This document shows positions 32,245 to 41,894 of a stretch of DNA of 64,000 nucleotides, piece by piece. A program made the translations under genes and the position numbers. The notes under the pieces were generated by a model. It was not told the DNA's origin and ran no database searches. It worked only from the letters and a program-made list of their open reading frames with translations. The DNA is from Burkholderiaceae bacterium (GTDB taxonomy: Bacteria > Pseudomonadota > Gammaproteobacteria > Burkholderiales > Burkholderiaceae_C), in assembly GCA_030695205.1 (NCBI GenBank), contig JAUYTN010000027.1, forward strand, positions 1 to 64,000, written 5' to 3'. Within the stretch, counting starts at the first letter, position 1. Each line of letters begins with the position of its first letter.

Positions 32245-33228
32245 TCACCCCATCAGCTGTTGCTCCAAATCATGCAGCACCTGGTAGCAGCCCAGCACGC
32301 TTTCCACGCTGGAGTTGGGCTGACGGCCTTCGCGGATGGCGGCAAAAAACTCGCGGTCTTGCAGCTCGATGCCGTTCATGCTGACCGCCACCTGGCTCAC
32401 GTCGATCTTGTCTTCGTTGCCCTTGCTGGACGACTGCCACAGGTCGTCGTAACGGGCGATGTAGGTGGCCGTGTCACCGATGTAGCGGAAGAACGTGCCC
32501 AGCGGGCCATCGTTGTTGAAGCTCAAGCTCAGTGTGCAGATGGCGCCATTGGCGGCTTTGAGTTGGATGCTCATGTCCATGGCAATGCCCAGCGTGGGGT
32601 GGATGGGGCCCTGGATGGCATTGGCCTTCACCACCGGGCTGCCGCACTGGTAGGCAAACAGGTCCACCGTGTGCGCGGCGTGGTGCCACAGCAGATGGTC
32701 GGTCCAGCTGCGGGCCTGGCCCAGGGCGTTCATGTTGGTGCGACGGAAGAAGTAGGTTTGAACATCCATTTGCTGGATGTTGAATTCGCCCGCTTTGATC
32801 TGGTTGTTGACGTACTGGTGGCTGGGGTTGAAGCGGCGGGTGTGGCCGCACATGGCCACCAGGCCGCTGGCCTTGGCCACACGCACCACCTCTTCACCCT
32901 CGGCCAGAACATCGCACAGCGGGATTTCCACCTGCACGTGTTTACCGGCCTGCAGGCAAGCCAGGGTCTGGCTGGCGTGCATTTGCGTGGGGGTACACAG
33001 GATGACGGCATCGACCTCAGGCAGCGCCAGCGCATCGGCCAGCTCGGTGGTGACATGGCCAATGCCGTACCTGGCGGCCACTTCACGGGTTTTGTCCAGG
33101 TCGCGGCTGATGAGGCTGACCACCTCCACGCCGTCGATGTTCTTGATGCCATCCAGGTGCTTGATGCCGAAGGCACCCGCGCCCGCCAATGCCACTTTGA
33201 TGGGTCCAGCTTTGATGGTTTGGCTCAT
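32245..33228 (-). CDS. pmdC: 4-carboxy-2-hydroxymuconate-6-semialdehyde dehydrogenase
   Basis: PmdC (LigC) oxidises the hemiacetal of the ring-cleavage product to 2-pyrone-4,6-dicarboxylate with NAD(P). The 327-residue protein belongs to the Gfo/Idh/MocA family: N-terminal dinucleotide fold with ALAGAGAFGIKH, the EIPLCDV segment replacing the more common EKP, and a C-terminal alpha/beta domain. The assignment rests on the adjacent dioxygenase genes pmdB and pmdA, two bases upstream and beyond, and on strong family resemblance. It is the last gene of the pmdD-A-B-C block. Confidence 0.92.
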   Translation of the reverse strand: MSQTIKAGPIKVALAGAGAFGIKHLDGIKNIDGVEVVSLISRDLDKTREVAARYGIGHVTTELADALALPEVDAVILCTPTQMHASQTLACLQAGKHVQVEIPLCDVLAEGEEVVRVAKASGLVAMCGHTRRFNPSHQYVNNQIKAGEFNIQQMDVQTYFFRRTNMNALGQARSWTDHLLWHHAAHTVDLFAYQCGSPVVKANAIQGPIHPTLGIAMDMSIQLKAANGAICTLSLSFNNDGPLGTFFRYIGDTATYIARYDDLWQSSSKGNEDKIDVSQVAVSMNGIELQDREFFAAIREGRQPNSSVESVLGCYQVLHDLEQQLMG

Positions 33229-33230
33229 GG

Positions 33231-34582
<1,352 letters not shown>

Positions 34583-34583
34583 G

Positions 34584-35510
34584 TCAGATTTCCTCGGGCC
34601 AGTACAGGCGCATGGGGTTGGTCACCAGCAGTTTTTGCTGCAGCTCGGGCGTGGGCGCGATGTGGGGGATGAAGTCCACCAGCAGGCCATCGTCGGGCAT
34701 GTGGTCTTTCAGGTTGGGGTGCGGCCAGTCGGTGCCCCACAGCACGCGGTCGGGGAACTCTTCGACGACGCGTCTGGCAAACGGCACCACGTCCCGGTAA
34801 GCGGCCTGCTCCCCGTTCAGCGCTTTGGGGCCGGTCACGCTCAGGCGCTCGGGGCAACTCACCTTGCTCCACACGTTGGGGTGCTGGCGCATGAACTTCA
34901 AAAACAGCTCGAATTCAGGCCCATCAATGGGCTTGCTCACGTCGGGACGACCCATGTGGTCCACCACCACGGTGGTCGGCAATGCGGTGAAGAAGTCCCA
35001 CAGCTCGGGCAGGTCCACCGCCTCGAAGTAGATGACCACATGCCAGCCCAGCTGGTGAATGCGGGCGGCAATTTCCAATAGCTCGTCTTTTGGGGTGAAG
35101 TCCACCAGGCGTTTGACAAAGTTGAAGCGCACGCCGCGCACCCCAGCGGCGTGCATGGCGTGCAGTTCGTCGTCGGTCACGCTGCGGCGCACGGTGGCCA
35201 CGCCGCGCGCTTTGCCGTTGCTGCTGGCGCAGGCGTCGAGCATCGCGCGGTTGTCGGCCCCGTGGCAGGTGGCCTGCACCACCACGTTGCGGGCAAAGCC
35301 CAGGTGATCCCGCAGCGCATACAGCTGCGCCTTGCTGGCGTCGCAGGGGGTGTACTTGCGCTCTGGAGCGTAGGGGAATTCAGCCGCGGGGCCAAACACA
35401 TGGCAGTGGGCATCCACCGCCCCGACGGGCAACCTGAAGCGGGGGCGGCTGGGTGCCTGGAACCAGTCCAGCCAGCCAGGGGTTTTGTCAAAGGGACCAG
35501 AGGTGTGCAT
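34584..35510 (-). CDS. pmdD: 2-pyrone-4,6-dicarboxylate hydrolase
   Basis: PmdD (LigI) hydrolyses 2-pyrone-4,6-dicarboxylate to 4-oxalomesaconate. It belongs to the amidohydrolase superfamily: AVDAHCHVFGP is the beta-1 HxH motif, HMGRPD the later His, and WGTDWPHPN the catalytic Asp region. The LigI ending TPELQQKLLVTNPMRLYWPEEI is clear. I take the ATG at 35510 (MHTSGPFDKTPGWLDWF, 308 residues) because it aligns with the family; the ATG at 35579 would add 23 unrelated residues. It is the first gene of the D-A-B-C block. Confidence 0.93.
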   Translation of the reverse strand: MHTSGPFDKTPGWLDWFQAPSRPRFRLPVGAVDAHCHVFGPAAEFPYAPERKYTPCDASKAQLYALRDHLGFARNVVVQATCHGADNRAMLDACASSNGKARGVATVRRSVTDDELHAMHAAGVRGVRFNFVKRLVDFTPKDELLEIAARIHQLGWHVVIYFEAVDLPELWDFFTALPTTVVVDHMGRPDVSKPIDGPEFELFLKFMRQHPNVWSKVSCPERLSVTGPKALNGEQAAYRDVVPFARRVVEEFPDRVLWGTDWPHPNLKDHMPDDGLLVDFIPHIAPTPELQQKLLVTNPMRLYWPEEI

Positions 35511-35654
35511 GGCCAAAGTGGTAGGGGTGGTGAAACGCCTTTGATTGTGCGCAACCCCTTCACCCTTGCCTATTGACATGACGCCACTAGCTGGTATGCG
35601 GAATATCCATACACACAGGCGGAGCGTGCGGTGTATGGACCGCCATGTGTGCCA

Positions 35655-36365
35655 TCACAGAAACGAAACCAGGCCAGTGTCCAGGTCGTAGTACGCGGCC
35701 ACCACCTTGACCTTGCTCTTTTTGACCAACGCAGACACGATGGGGCTTTTGGTGGTCACGCGGTGGGCGGTGCGCAAGGCGCTTTCCCGCACGGTGTTGT
35801 CCACATGGTCGCCAGGTTTGCCCGCCGTGGCCCGTGCCGCCGGCACGATGGCCTGCACCATGGGGCCGATGGAACCCGGAAACCTGGCCTTCTTGCTGAC
35901 CACATCGCAGGCGGCGGACACCGCTCCACAGCGCTCGTGCCCCAGCACCACGATCAAGGGAATGCCCAGTACGCCCGCGCCGTACTCGATGGTGCCCATG
36001 GTGGCGGTGTCCGCCATGTTGCCCGCGTTGCGCGCCACAAACAGCTCACCGACGCCCAACCCACCAAACAGCAGCTCGGGCGGCACGCGGCTGTCGGCGC
36101 ACGACACGATGGTGGCCCACGGTGCCTGGCCGGGCGCGACCAGTTCACGCATCAAGCCCACATCGACGGTACACACCTCGGGCGATTCAACGTAGCGGGC
36201 ATTGCCCTCCACCAGCTTTGCCTGGGCTTCGTCGGGGGTGACGGCGGTGGTGGCACCCCCTGCCGACCACGCTGGCCCGGCGACCAGGCCAGTCAGCATA
36301 CCGGCCGTGGCCGACACCAGAAAACGGCGGCGGGAACGGGACGCACTGGGACACAGATGGCACAT
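35655..36365 (-). CDS. Exported beta-class carbonic anhydrase
   Basis: It interconverts CO2 and bicarbonate. The 236-residue protein (ATG at 36365) begins with a twin-arginine-type signal (SRSRRRFLVSA, then a hydrophobic stretch ending AWSAGG), so it is probably exported folded to the periplasm. The beta-CA zinc site is intact: CADSR (Cys and the Asp-Arg pair) and LGHERCGAV (His and Cys). Exported beta-CAs are less common than cytoplasmic ones and may aid CO2 supply or pH control. It is divergent from the H-NOX gene with a 104-bp gap and lies between pmdD and pmdF, but is unrelated to that pathway. Confidence 0.9.
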   Translation of the reverse strand: MCHLCPSASRSRRRFLVSATAGMLTGLVAGPAWSAGGATTAVTPDEAQAKLVEGNARYVESPEVCTVDVGLMRELVAPGQAPWATIVSCADSRVPPELLFGGLGVGELFVARNAGNMADTATMGTIEYGAGVLGIPLIVVLGHERCGAVSAACDVVSKKARFPGSIGPMVQAIVPAARATAGKPGDHVDNTVRESALRTAHRVTTKSPIVSALVKKSKVKVVAAYYDLDTGLVSFL

Positions 36366-36432
36366 GGGAGAACCTTTCGGGTGTTTGAGAATTGCAAGGG
36401 GGTTGCACAATTGGCCACAGGCTGATTCACTG

Positions 36433-36446
36433 CAGCCTGCAGGCTG
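36433..36446. promoter_or_regulatory. Perfect 14-bp palindrome upstream of H-NOX
   Basis: CAGCCTGCAGGCTG is perfectly symmetrical. It lies 23 bp before the H-NOX start in the divergent carbonic anhydrase/H-NOX promoter region, a position suited to an operator. No regulator is assigned. Confidence 0.3.
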
Positions 36447-36469
36447 TTTTGTACAACCAAGGAGATGCC

Positions 36470-37012
36470 ATGAAGGGCGTGGTGTTCACTGAATTTCTGG
36501 AAATGATCGAAAGCCGCTTCAGCGCCGACATGGTGGACGACATCATCGACGATGCCAAGCTGCCATCGGGCGGCGTGTACACGGCGGTGGGCACCTACCC
36601 ACACGAAGAAATTGTTGCCCTGGTGGTGGCCCTCTCGCAGCGCAGCGGTACAGCAGTGCGCGATTTGTTGCTGGCCTTTGGCGAGCACCTGTTTGGCCGT
36701 TTTGTGGTTGGGTACCCCACCTTTTTTGGCAGCACCAGCGATGCCTTCACCTTCCTGGCGGGCATTGAAGACATCATTCACCGCGAGGTGCACAAGCTCT
36801 ACCCCGATGCGGAGCTGCCCCGCTTCGACGTCGAGCAGCACGATGACCGGCAACTGACCCTGCTCTACGACTCGCGGCGGCATTTCGAGGACTTGGCCGA
36901 GGGCCTGATGCGAGGCTGCATTGCGTACTTTGGCGGCGGCATTGCCATTGCGCGCAGTGTGGTGGGTGACGGCGAGTCGCGCAAAGAGCGGTTTGTACTG
37001 ACCCGCACATGA
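36470..37012 (+). CDS. hnoX: H-NOX haem nitric oxide sensor protein
   Basis: H-NOX binds haem b and senses NO, then controls a partner enzyme. The 180-residue stand-alone domain starts at the ATG at 36470, with AAGGAG eight bases upstream. The proximal haem ligand is His104 ([16 protein letters not shown]), and the propionate-binding YxSxR motif is Tyr133/Ser135/Arg137 (YDSRR). Its stop overlaps the start of a hybrid histidine kinase gene (ATGA). This is the classical H-NOX/HnoK arrangement in which NO-bound H-NOX usually inhibits kinase autophosphorylation. I cannot judge oxygen binding from the distal pocket by eye. Confidence 0.9.
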   Translation: MKGVVFTEFLEMIESRFSADMVDDIIDDAKLPSGGVYTAVGTYPHEEIVALVVALSQRSGTAVRDLLLAFGEHLFGRFVVGYPTFFGSTSDAFTFLAGIEDIIHREVHKLYPDAELPRFDVEQHDDRQLTLLYDSRRHFEDLAEGLMRGCIAYFGGGIAIARSVVGDGESRKERFVLTRT

Positions 37013-38505
37013 GTGACGAGTCCGATCGCCTGCTCAGGCGCATGGAACGCGAGCGCGCCGCCCGCAAACAGGCCGAACGCTTGCTGGAAGAAAAATCTCT
37101 GGAGCTGTTCAACGCCAACCAGGCCTTGCAGGCATCGACCGCCAGCCTGGAAAAGCAGGTTCAAGACCGGACGCTGGAGCTGACCGAGGCGCTGCATCAG
37201 GCTGAAACAGCCAACGCCCGCCTGCGCGAAACCCAGCGTGTGCTGCAGGCCGCACGCGACGCCGCGCAAGAAGCCAACCAGGCCAAAAGCGACTTTCTGG
37301 CCAACATGAGCCACGAGATACGCACGCCCATGAACGGCATTCTGGGCATGACGGACCTGGCCTTGGATGCCTCCAGCGAGCACGAACGCCGCGAGTACCT
37401 CGACACCGTCAAAAGCTCGGCCGACGCCTTGCTGGGCATCATCAACGACATCCTGGACTTTTCCAAAATTGAGGCGGGCAAGCTGACGCTGGAGTCCATT
37501 AGCTTTGACCTGCGCCACACGGTGGCCGACACCGTGCGGTTGCTGACTCGCAAGGCCAGCGAAAAGCAACTGGCCCTGCGCTGCACCCTACCCGCCGACC
37601 TCCCCGAGCGGGTGCGTGGCGACCCGACCCGGTTGCGGCAGATTTTGCTCAATCTGGTGGGCAACGCCATCAAGTTTTCAGAGCAAGGGGAAGTCGTCGT
37701 CACACTGGCGTACATGGCCACGGATGGGGGGCAGGTGGGCGTCCGCTTTACAGTGGCTGACACCGGGATCGGCATCCCGGCCCACAAGCTGGGGACAATT
37801 TTTGAAGCCTTTTCCCAGGCCGATGTCAGCACCACGCGCAAGTTTGGCGGCACTGGCCTTGGGTTGACCATCACGCAAAAGCTGGTGGCGCTGCTGGGCG
37901 GTGAAATCAGCGTGGAAAGCGAGTTGGGTCGGGGCAGCGCATTCCATTTCTGGTTGCCCTTCGAGCTGGAGCGCCAGGGCGTGGCTGACACGCCGGAGGC
38001 ACCCCCCGCCAGCAATGCAGCCACGGAGCGCATGCCTGCACTGCAGGTGTTGCTGGTAGAAGACCACCCCGTCAACCAGAAGCTGGCCACCAACGGCCAG
38101 GAAGCGGTCAACCGGATTGCCGAGGGCAACCGCTTCGATGTGATCCTGATGGACATGCAAATGCCTGTGCTGGGCGGTGTGGACGCCACGGTGCAAATAC
38201 GGCAGATTGAGGCCAGCCACCACTGGCCACCTCACCCCATACTGGCCATGACGGCCAATGCCATGCAGGGTGACCGCGAACGCTGCCTGGCGGCGGGCAT
38301 GGACGACTATTTGTCCAAGCCCGTGCGCCAGGCAGAGCTGGCCGACAAGCTCTCCACTCTGGTCGCAGGTGCCCGCGCACGGGCTACCAGCGGTGAAAGC
38401 GTTGCACCGCACCGCGGGGAGACAGGGTTGACGGGGGCTGCGGCCAGCTTGCCCACCAGGCGTGAGACTTCACACTGTGGCGTGCTCAGCGCCAAGCCCG
38501 GTTGA
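37009..38505 (+). CDS. H-NOX-associated hybrid histidine kinase with a damaged receiver domain
   Basis: The 498-residue cytoplasmic protein has an N-terminal coiled coil (1-90), HisKA with His102 ([12 protein letters not shown]), a complete HATPase domain (N box, [16 protein letters not shown]) and a receiver. The receiver keeps [11 protein letters not shown], phospho-site Asp382 (VILMDMQMP) and LSKP. However, NQKLA runs straight into TNGQEAV at residues 360/361, where family members have about 14 more residues (helix 1 and strand 2). The last ~45 residues resemble no receiver tail and are antisense to a possible LysR relic. Kinase activity is plausible; normal phosphorelay through this receiver is doubtful. 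It is translationally coupled to H-NOX. Confidence 0.88.
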   Translation: MSDESDRLLRRMERERAARKQAERLLEEKSLELFNANQALQASTASLEKQVQDRTLELTEALHQAETANARLRETQRVLQAARDAAQEANQAKSDFLANMSHEIRTPMNGILGMTDLALDASSEHERREYLDTVKSSADALLGIINDILDFSKIEAGKLTLESISFDLRHTVADTVRLLTRKASEKQLALRCTLPADLPERVRGDPTRLRQILLNLVGNAIKFSEQGEVVVTLAYMATDGGQVGVRFTVADTGIGIPAHKLGTIFEAFSQADVSTTRKFGGTGLGLTITQKLVALLGGEISVESELGRGSAFHFWLPFELERQGVADTPEAPPASNAATERMPALQVLLVEDHPVNQKLATNGQEAVNRIAEGNRFDVILMDMQMPVLGGVDATVQIRQIEASHHWPPHPILAMTANAMQGDRERCLAAGMDDYLSKPVRQAELADKLSTLVAGARARATSGESVAPHRGETGLTGAAASLPTRRETSHCGVLSAKPG

Positions 38506-38570
38506 ATGCCGGTATCGACCAGCTTTTGCCGGATGACGTCGTTAAAGGTGGCCGCGCCTGCCACCGGCAT
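38430..38570 (-). pseudogene. Possible remnant of a LysR-type effector domain
   Basis: On the minus strand, PVAGAATFNDVIRQKLVD followed by [16 protein letters not shown] resembles the effector-binding domain of LysR regulators (a hinge, then QKL..TGIQP..AL.TP). Upstream the frame is closed by a stop, and no start or DNA-binding domain is present. It overlaps the 3' end of the kinase gene on the opposite strand. The resemblance is by eye only and the call is tentative. The remaining bases up to 38703 hold nothing I can identify. Confidence 0.3.
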
Positions 38571-38703
38571 GGCCAGGGGCCCATGTCACTGAAACACAGC
38601 CAACCGGGCTGCTGACTTGCTTGAGTGCAAACTATGCTCAGGCGCCACCCACCCACACCCTCGGTATTGCCCTGATGGGCGCTACCGTGTGGTTGCTGGT
38701 GCT

Positions 38704-39387
38704 TCAATCGATGTAGCGAAACCCAGCTTTTTCCAGCCCAGGCCGCATGGCATACATGTCCAGCCCCAGCACTCCTGCTGCAAATTTGGAGCGCTTTTCG
38801 CCTTCGAAGCTCTCGCGCTTCTTGGCCGCTTCCCAGGTTTCCACGGCGCGGGCGCTGGGCACCACCACCACGCCATCGTCGTCGGCCACGATCACATCGC
38901 CAGGGGTGACCAGCATGCCCGCACACACCACGGGGATGTTGACCGAGCCCAGCGTGGCTTTGATGCAGCCCTTGGCGCTGATGGCTTTGCTCCACACGGG
39001 GAAGCCCATGTCTTGCAAGGTTTTCACGTCGCGCACACCGGCGTCGATGATGAGTGCACGGGCACCGCGGGCCTGAAAGCTGGTGGCCAGCAGGTCGCCA
39101 AAGTAGCCATCGGTGCATTCGGCGGTGACGGCGGCCACCACCACGTCGCCAGGCTGAATCTGCTCTGCCGCCACATGCAGCATCCAGTTGTCGCCAGGCT
39201 GCAGCAGCACGGTAATGGCCGTACCACTGATCTGTGCTCCCGGGTAAATAGGCCGCATGTAGGGCTTCAACAGACCCACCCGGCCCATCGCCTCATGCAC
39301 AGTGGCACTGCCCAAAGCCGCCAGGCCATCGGCAGCAGCCCGGTCAGCGCGGTTGATGTTGCGGTAACAGACACCCAGTTCAAACAT
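38704..39387 (-). CDS. pmdF: 4-carboxy-4-hydroxy-2-oxoadipate aldolase
   Basis: PmdF (LigK) splits 4-carboxy-4-hydroxy-2-oxoadipate into pyruvate and oxaloacetate, the last step of protocatechuate 4,5-cleavage, and usually also decarboxylates oxaloacetate. The 227-residue protein belongs to the RraA-like class II aldolase family: [14 protein letters not shown], the metal/substrate region [25 protein letters not shown], and [12 protein letters not shown] with the catalytic Arg-Asp. It lies about 3.2 kb upstream of pmdD on the same strand and is separated from it by the carbonic anhydrase and H-NOX genes. Confidence 0.92.
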   Translation of the reverse strand: MFELGVCYRNINRADRAAADGLAALGSATVHEAMGRVGLLKPYMRPIYPGAQISGTAITVLLQPGDNWMLHVAAEQIQPGDVVVAAVTAECTDGYFGDLLATSFQARGARALIIDAGVRDVKTLQDMGFPVWSKAISAKGCIKATLGSVNIPVVCAGMLVTPGDVIVADDDGVVVVPSARAVETWEAAKKRESFEGEKRSKFAAGVLGLDMYAMRPGLEKAGFRYID

Positions 39388-39405
39388 GATGAAACTCCAG
39401 AATCA

Positions 39406-39454
39406 ATAGCTGCCTGCGCATACCCATAGAGCGCAAACGGCCATTTTTATTAAG
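39406..39454 (+). repeat. Dispersed AT-rich element upstream of pmdF
   Basis: It begins ATAGCTGCCTGCG, has ATACCCATAGAGCGC in the centre and ends GGCCATTTTTATTAAG. It is an intergenic copy 18 bp upstream of the pmdF start, so it is probably part of the pmdF leader. Confidence 0.65.
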
Positions 39455-39556
39455 AAAACAGTGCGAAACCAAACCCAACCACCCGCCCCACCCAAGCCAA
39501 TCACCCCCGGCAACAAATGACTGAGGCAACCACCCGACCGTCAACCAATACCAGGG

Positions 39557-39910
39557 GCGAAGTGGGCACAGTGCGTGCCGGGTGTCGGCGGTGCTGAGAA
39601 GCGCAGGGCGGCGGGGTGTCCGCGCCGGGGCGCGGACAGGTCTGCTTGTCTGAGCGAAGCGAGTTTGCAGACCGTGCCCCGCCGACCGAGCATCGCAAGG
39701 AACCCGTCAGAGGCTGAGAGTTTTTCGGGCGTGCCCGAGCAACGCACCAAAACACGCCCGGTCAAGGCGCAAAGCACAGCCATAGCTCGGCTATGGCGCG
39801 CATTTGCAACGCCGAACGGGTGCGTTTTGGGGTGGTGAGCGGGCATGAACGAAAGACTCTCAGCCTCTTATTGCACCGCCATCACCCGGCACACACTGTG
39901 CCCACCTCGC
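39557..39910. repeat. 354-bp nested inverted-repeat element between pmdE and pmdF
   Basis: Outer arms 39557-39594 and 39873-39910 are complementary at 34 of 38 positions. Inside on the left, CGGCGGGG (39609) pairs with CCCCGCCG (39677), enclosing two hairpins: GTCCGCGCC/GGCGCGGAC (39618-39637) and GGTCTGC/GCAGACC (39639-39673), which gives a three-way junction. On the right, arms 39709-39727 and 39850-39868 match at 18 of 19, then weaker pairing continues to a tip hairpin GCCATAGC-TCG-GCTATGGC (39779-39797). No protein is credible here. It could be a non-autonomous mobile element, a structured RNA or both. I see no target-site duplication. pmdE and pmdF flank it on the same strand. Confidence 0.7.
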
Positions 39911-39943
39911 CCACCCGGCGCAGTGTCTCCCCCAAGAGCAGCC

Positions 39944-40996
39944 TCACACCCCCCGCGCCACCAACCGAGCATCCAACCGGCTGAACACCCGGCGCGTATT
40001 GCCCTCAAAAATCTGCGCCCGGTCGGCGTCGCTCAATTGCGGACAGGCTTCCACGTAACGCTTGGTGTCGTCGTAATAAAAGCCAGTCTGCGGGTCGATG
40101 CCTCGCACCGCGCCGATCATTTCGCTGGCAAACAGCACGTTTTTGACCGGGATGACGGTGTTGAGCAGGTCGATGCCGGGCTGGTGGTAGACGCAGGTGT
40201 CAAAGAAGATGTTGTTCAGCAGGTGCTCTTCCAGCAGGGGTTTTTTCAGCTCCTGTGCCAGGCCACGGAAGCGGCCCCAGTGGTAGGGCACGGCACCGCC
40301 GCCGTGCGGAATCAGAAACTTGAGCGTGGGGAAGTCTTTGAACAGATCGCTGGTCAGGCACTGCATGAAGGCGGTGGTGTCGGCATTCAGGTAGTGCGCC
40401 CCGGTGGTGTGGAAGCAGGCGTTGCAGCTGGTGCTCACATGGATCATGGCGGGCAGGTCGTACTCCACCATTTTTTCGTAAATGGGGTACCAGTGGCGGT
40501 CGCTCAAGGGGGGCGATGTCCAGTGGCCGCCGCTGGGGTCGGGGTTGAGGTTGATGCCCACCGCGCCGTATTCCTTCACGCACTTTTCCAGCTCGGGGAT
40601 GCAGGTGGCGGGGTCCACGCCGGGACTTTGCGGCAGCATGGCCACGGGCACGAAGTGCTCGGGGAACAGCTCGCTCACGCGAAAGCACAGCTCGTTGCAG
40701 ATGGTCGCCCAGGTGCTGCTGACCTCCAAGTCGCCAATGTGGTGGGCCATGAAGCTGGCGCGGGGGCTGAACAGCGTCATGTCGTTGCCGCGCTCGTTCA
40801 TCAGGCGCAGCTGGTTGGCCAGAATGGTCTCGCGGATGTCGTCGTCGCTGATCTTCAGGTCGGCCACCCGGGGCTTGGCGGCGGGGTCTTTGATGCCGGC
40901 AACTTGCCGGTTGCGCCAGTTTTCCAGCGCCTTGGGTGCGGTGGTGTAGTGGCCGTGGCAGTCAATGACAAGGGGGGAACCGTTGGCTTTGGGCAT
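39944..40996 (-). CDS. pmdE: 4-oxalomesaconate hydratase (LigJ type)
   Basis: PmdE (LigJ) hydrates 4-oxalomesaconate to 4-carboxy-4-hydroxy-2-oxoadipate, the substrate of PmdF. The 350-residue protein is an amidohydrolase-fold enzyme. It starts at the ATG at 40996 (MPKANGSPLVIDCHGHYTTAP) with the HxH zinc motif in DCHGHYT, the LNADTTAFMQ segment, a later His in FLIPHGGGAVPYHWGR and the terminal LFASEMIGAVRGIDP. Frame continues upstream to 41233 but without family similarity. LigJ acts on the keto tautomer made by a GalD/LigU tautomerase; no such gene is in the window. Confidence 0.92.
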   Translation of the reverse strand: MPKANGSPLVIDCHGHYTTAPKALENWRNRQVAGIKDPAAKPRVADLKISDDDIRETILANQLRLMNERGNDMTLFSPRASFMAHHIGDLEVSSTWATICNELCFRVSELFPEHFVPVAMLPQSPGVDPATCIPELEKCVKEYGAVGINLNPDPSGGHWTSPPLSDRHWYPIYEKMVEYDLPAMIHVSTSCNACFHTTGAHYLNADTTAFMQCLTSDLFKDFPTLKFLIPHGGGAVPYHWGRFRGLAQELKKPLLEEHLLNNIFFDTCVYHQPGIDLLNTVIPVKNVLFASEMIGAVRGIDPQTGFYYDDTKRYVEACPQLSDADRAQIFEGNTRRVFSRLDARLVARGV

Positions 40997-41088
40997 AGCT
41001 GGGGGTGGGGTTTGAAACGAGGGGTTGAACAAGGATGCCGGGCAATGGGCGTGTGCGGGTGCGGGGCAGGTGGCTGGCCTACTGCGCG

Positions 41089-41811
41089 TCAGCCTTCCAC
41101 GGCGTCCATGCCGTGTCGCCGCTTGGCGTCGGCGGTGCCGGGGCTGTTGAGGTAGGCCAAAAAGACCCTGGCTGCGTCTGGCTGGAGACTGGCGGTGGCC
41201 ACCCCGCCGCTGAAGGTGGTGATGAAGGCGCAATCTGGCGGTAGCAGGCCCACGATGGTGATGCCGGGCAGGCCCTGCAGCTCGCTCAGCTGCTGGAAGC
41301 CCAGCGCCACCTCACCGCTGGCCACCTGGCTGCCCACCGGCACCCCGGGCTTGGCCTGCACGGTGCGGCTGGCCAATTCATTGGCCAGGCCCCAGCGATC
41401 AAACAGGCGCATCAGGTGCTGGCCGCTGGGGCCGCTGCTGTAGCCGATGCTGCTGGCCGACTGCACCGCCGCCCGCAGCGCAGCCTCACTGCCCACATCG
41501 GGCAGAGGTGCGCCAGCAGGCACGGCAATGGCCACGGGCGAATGCACGTAGTCCACCCTGCCCGGCCGCACATGCCCGGCGGCGACCAGTTTGTCCAGCG
41601 CATCGCTGGCCAGCAGCACCAGGTCAAAGGGCTCACCCGCTGCCACCCGCCGCGCGGCATCGACACCGCCCACGGATTCAATGACCACCACCACACCATG
41701 GCGGGCCTCGAAACCGGTGGCCAGCTCGGCCAACACGGCCCGGGTGGCCATGGACGAAATGGCGGTCAACACCTGGGCGCCAGCGGTGGAGGGAGTGTTC
41801 ATGCCTGGCAT
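41089..41811 (-). CDS. ModA-like substrate-binding-domain protein without signal peptide
   Basis: The 240-residue product has the type II periplasmic binding protein fold of the molybdate/extracellular ligand group (VLTAISSMATRAVLAELATGFE, DLVLLASDALDKL, then IGYSSGPSGQHL and VGSQVASGEVALGFQQLSEL). No hydrophobic signal peptide or lipobox is seen from either ATG (41811 or 41802), so it is probably cytoplasmic, unlike true transporter binding proteins. No permease or ATPase gene is nearby. It precedes pmdE by 92 bp on the same strand and is divergent from the LysR gene, so it may be part of the pmd regulon; a role as an intracellular ligand-binding protein is inference. Confidence 0.65.
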   Translation of the reverse strand: MPGMNTPSTAGAQVLTAISSMATRAVLAELATGFEARHGVVVVIESVGGVDAARRVAAGEPFDLVLLASDALDKLVAAGHVRPGRVDYVHSPVAIAVPAGAPLPDVGSEAALRAAVQSASSIGYSSGPSGQHLMRLFDRWGLANELASRTVQAKPGVPVGSQVASGEVALGFQQLSELQGLPGITIVGLLPPDCAFITTFSGGVATASLQPDAARVFLAYLNSPGTADAKRRHGMDAVEG

Positions 41812-41851
41812 TGTGTGGGCCACTCAGTCATGCGTAAAGGGGATAATGAAA

Positions 41852-41884
41852 ATAGCTGCTAGGCACGTTTCACATAGCAGACGG
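41852..41884 (+). repeat. Truncated dispersed AT-rich element upstream of the LysR gene
   Basis: AATAGCTGCTAGGCACG resembles the left half of the family, but the AAGCG block and T-run are missing. It lies in the divergent promoter region and ends 10 bp before the LysR start, after a GATAAT hexamer at 41843. Confidence 0.4.
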
Positions 41885-41894
41885 GGGACTCTCC

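Noticed and set aside
39541..39846. Small open frames in both directions across the 39.5-39.9 kb element
   Set aside because: They exist only because the palindromic GC-rich sequence lacks stops; peptides mirror each other and match no family.
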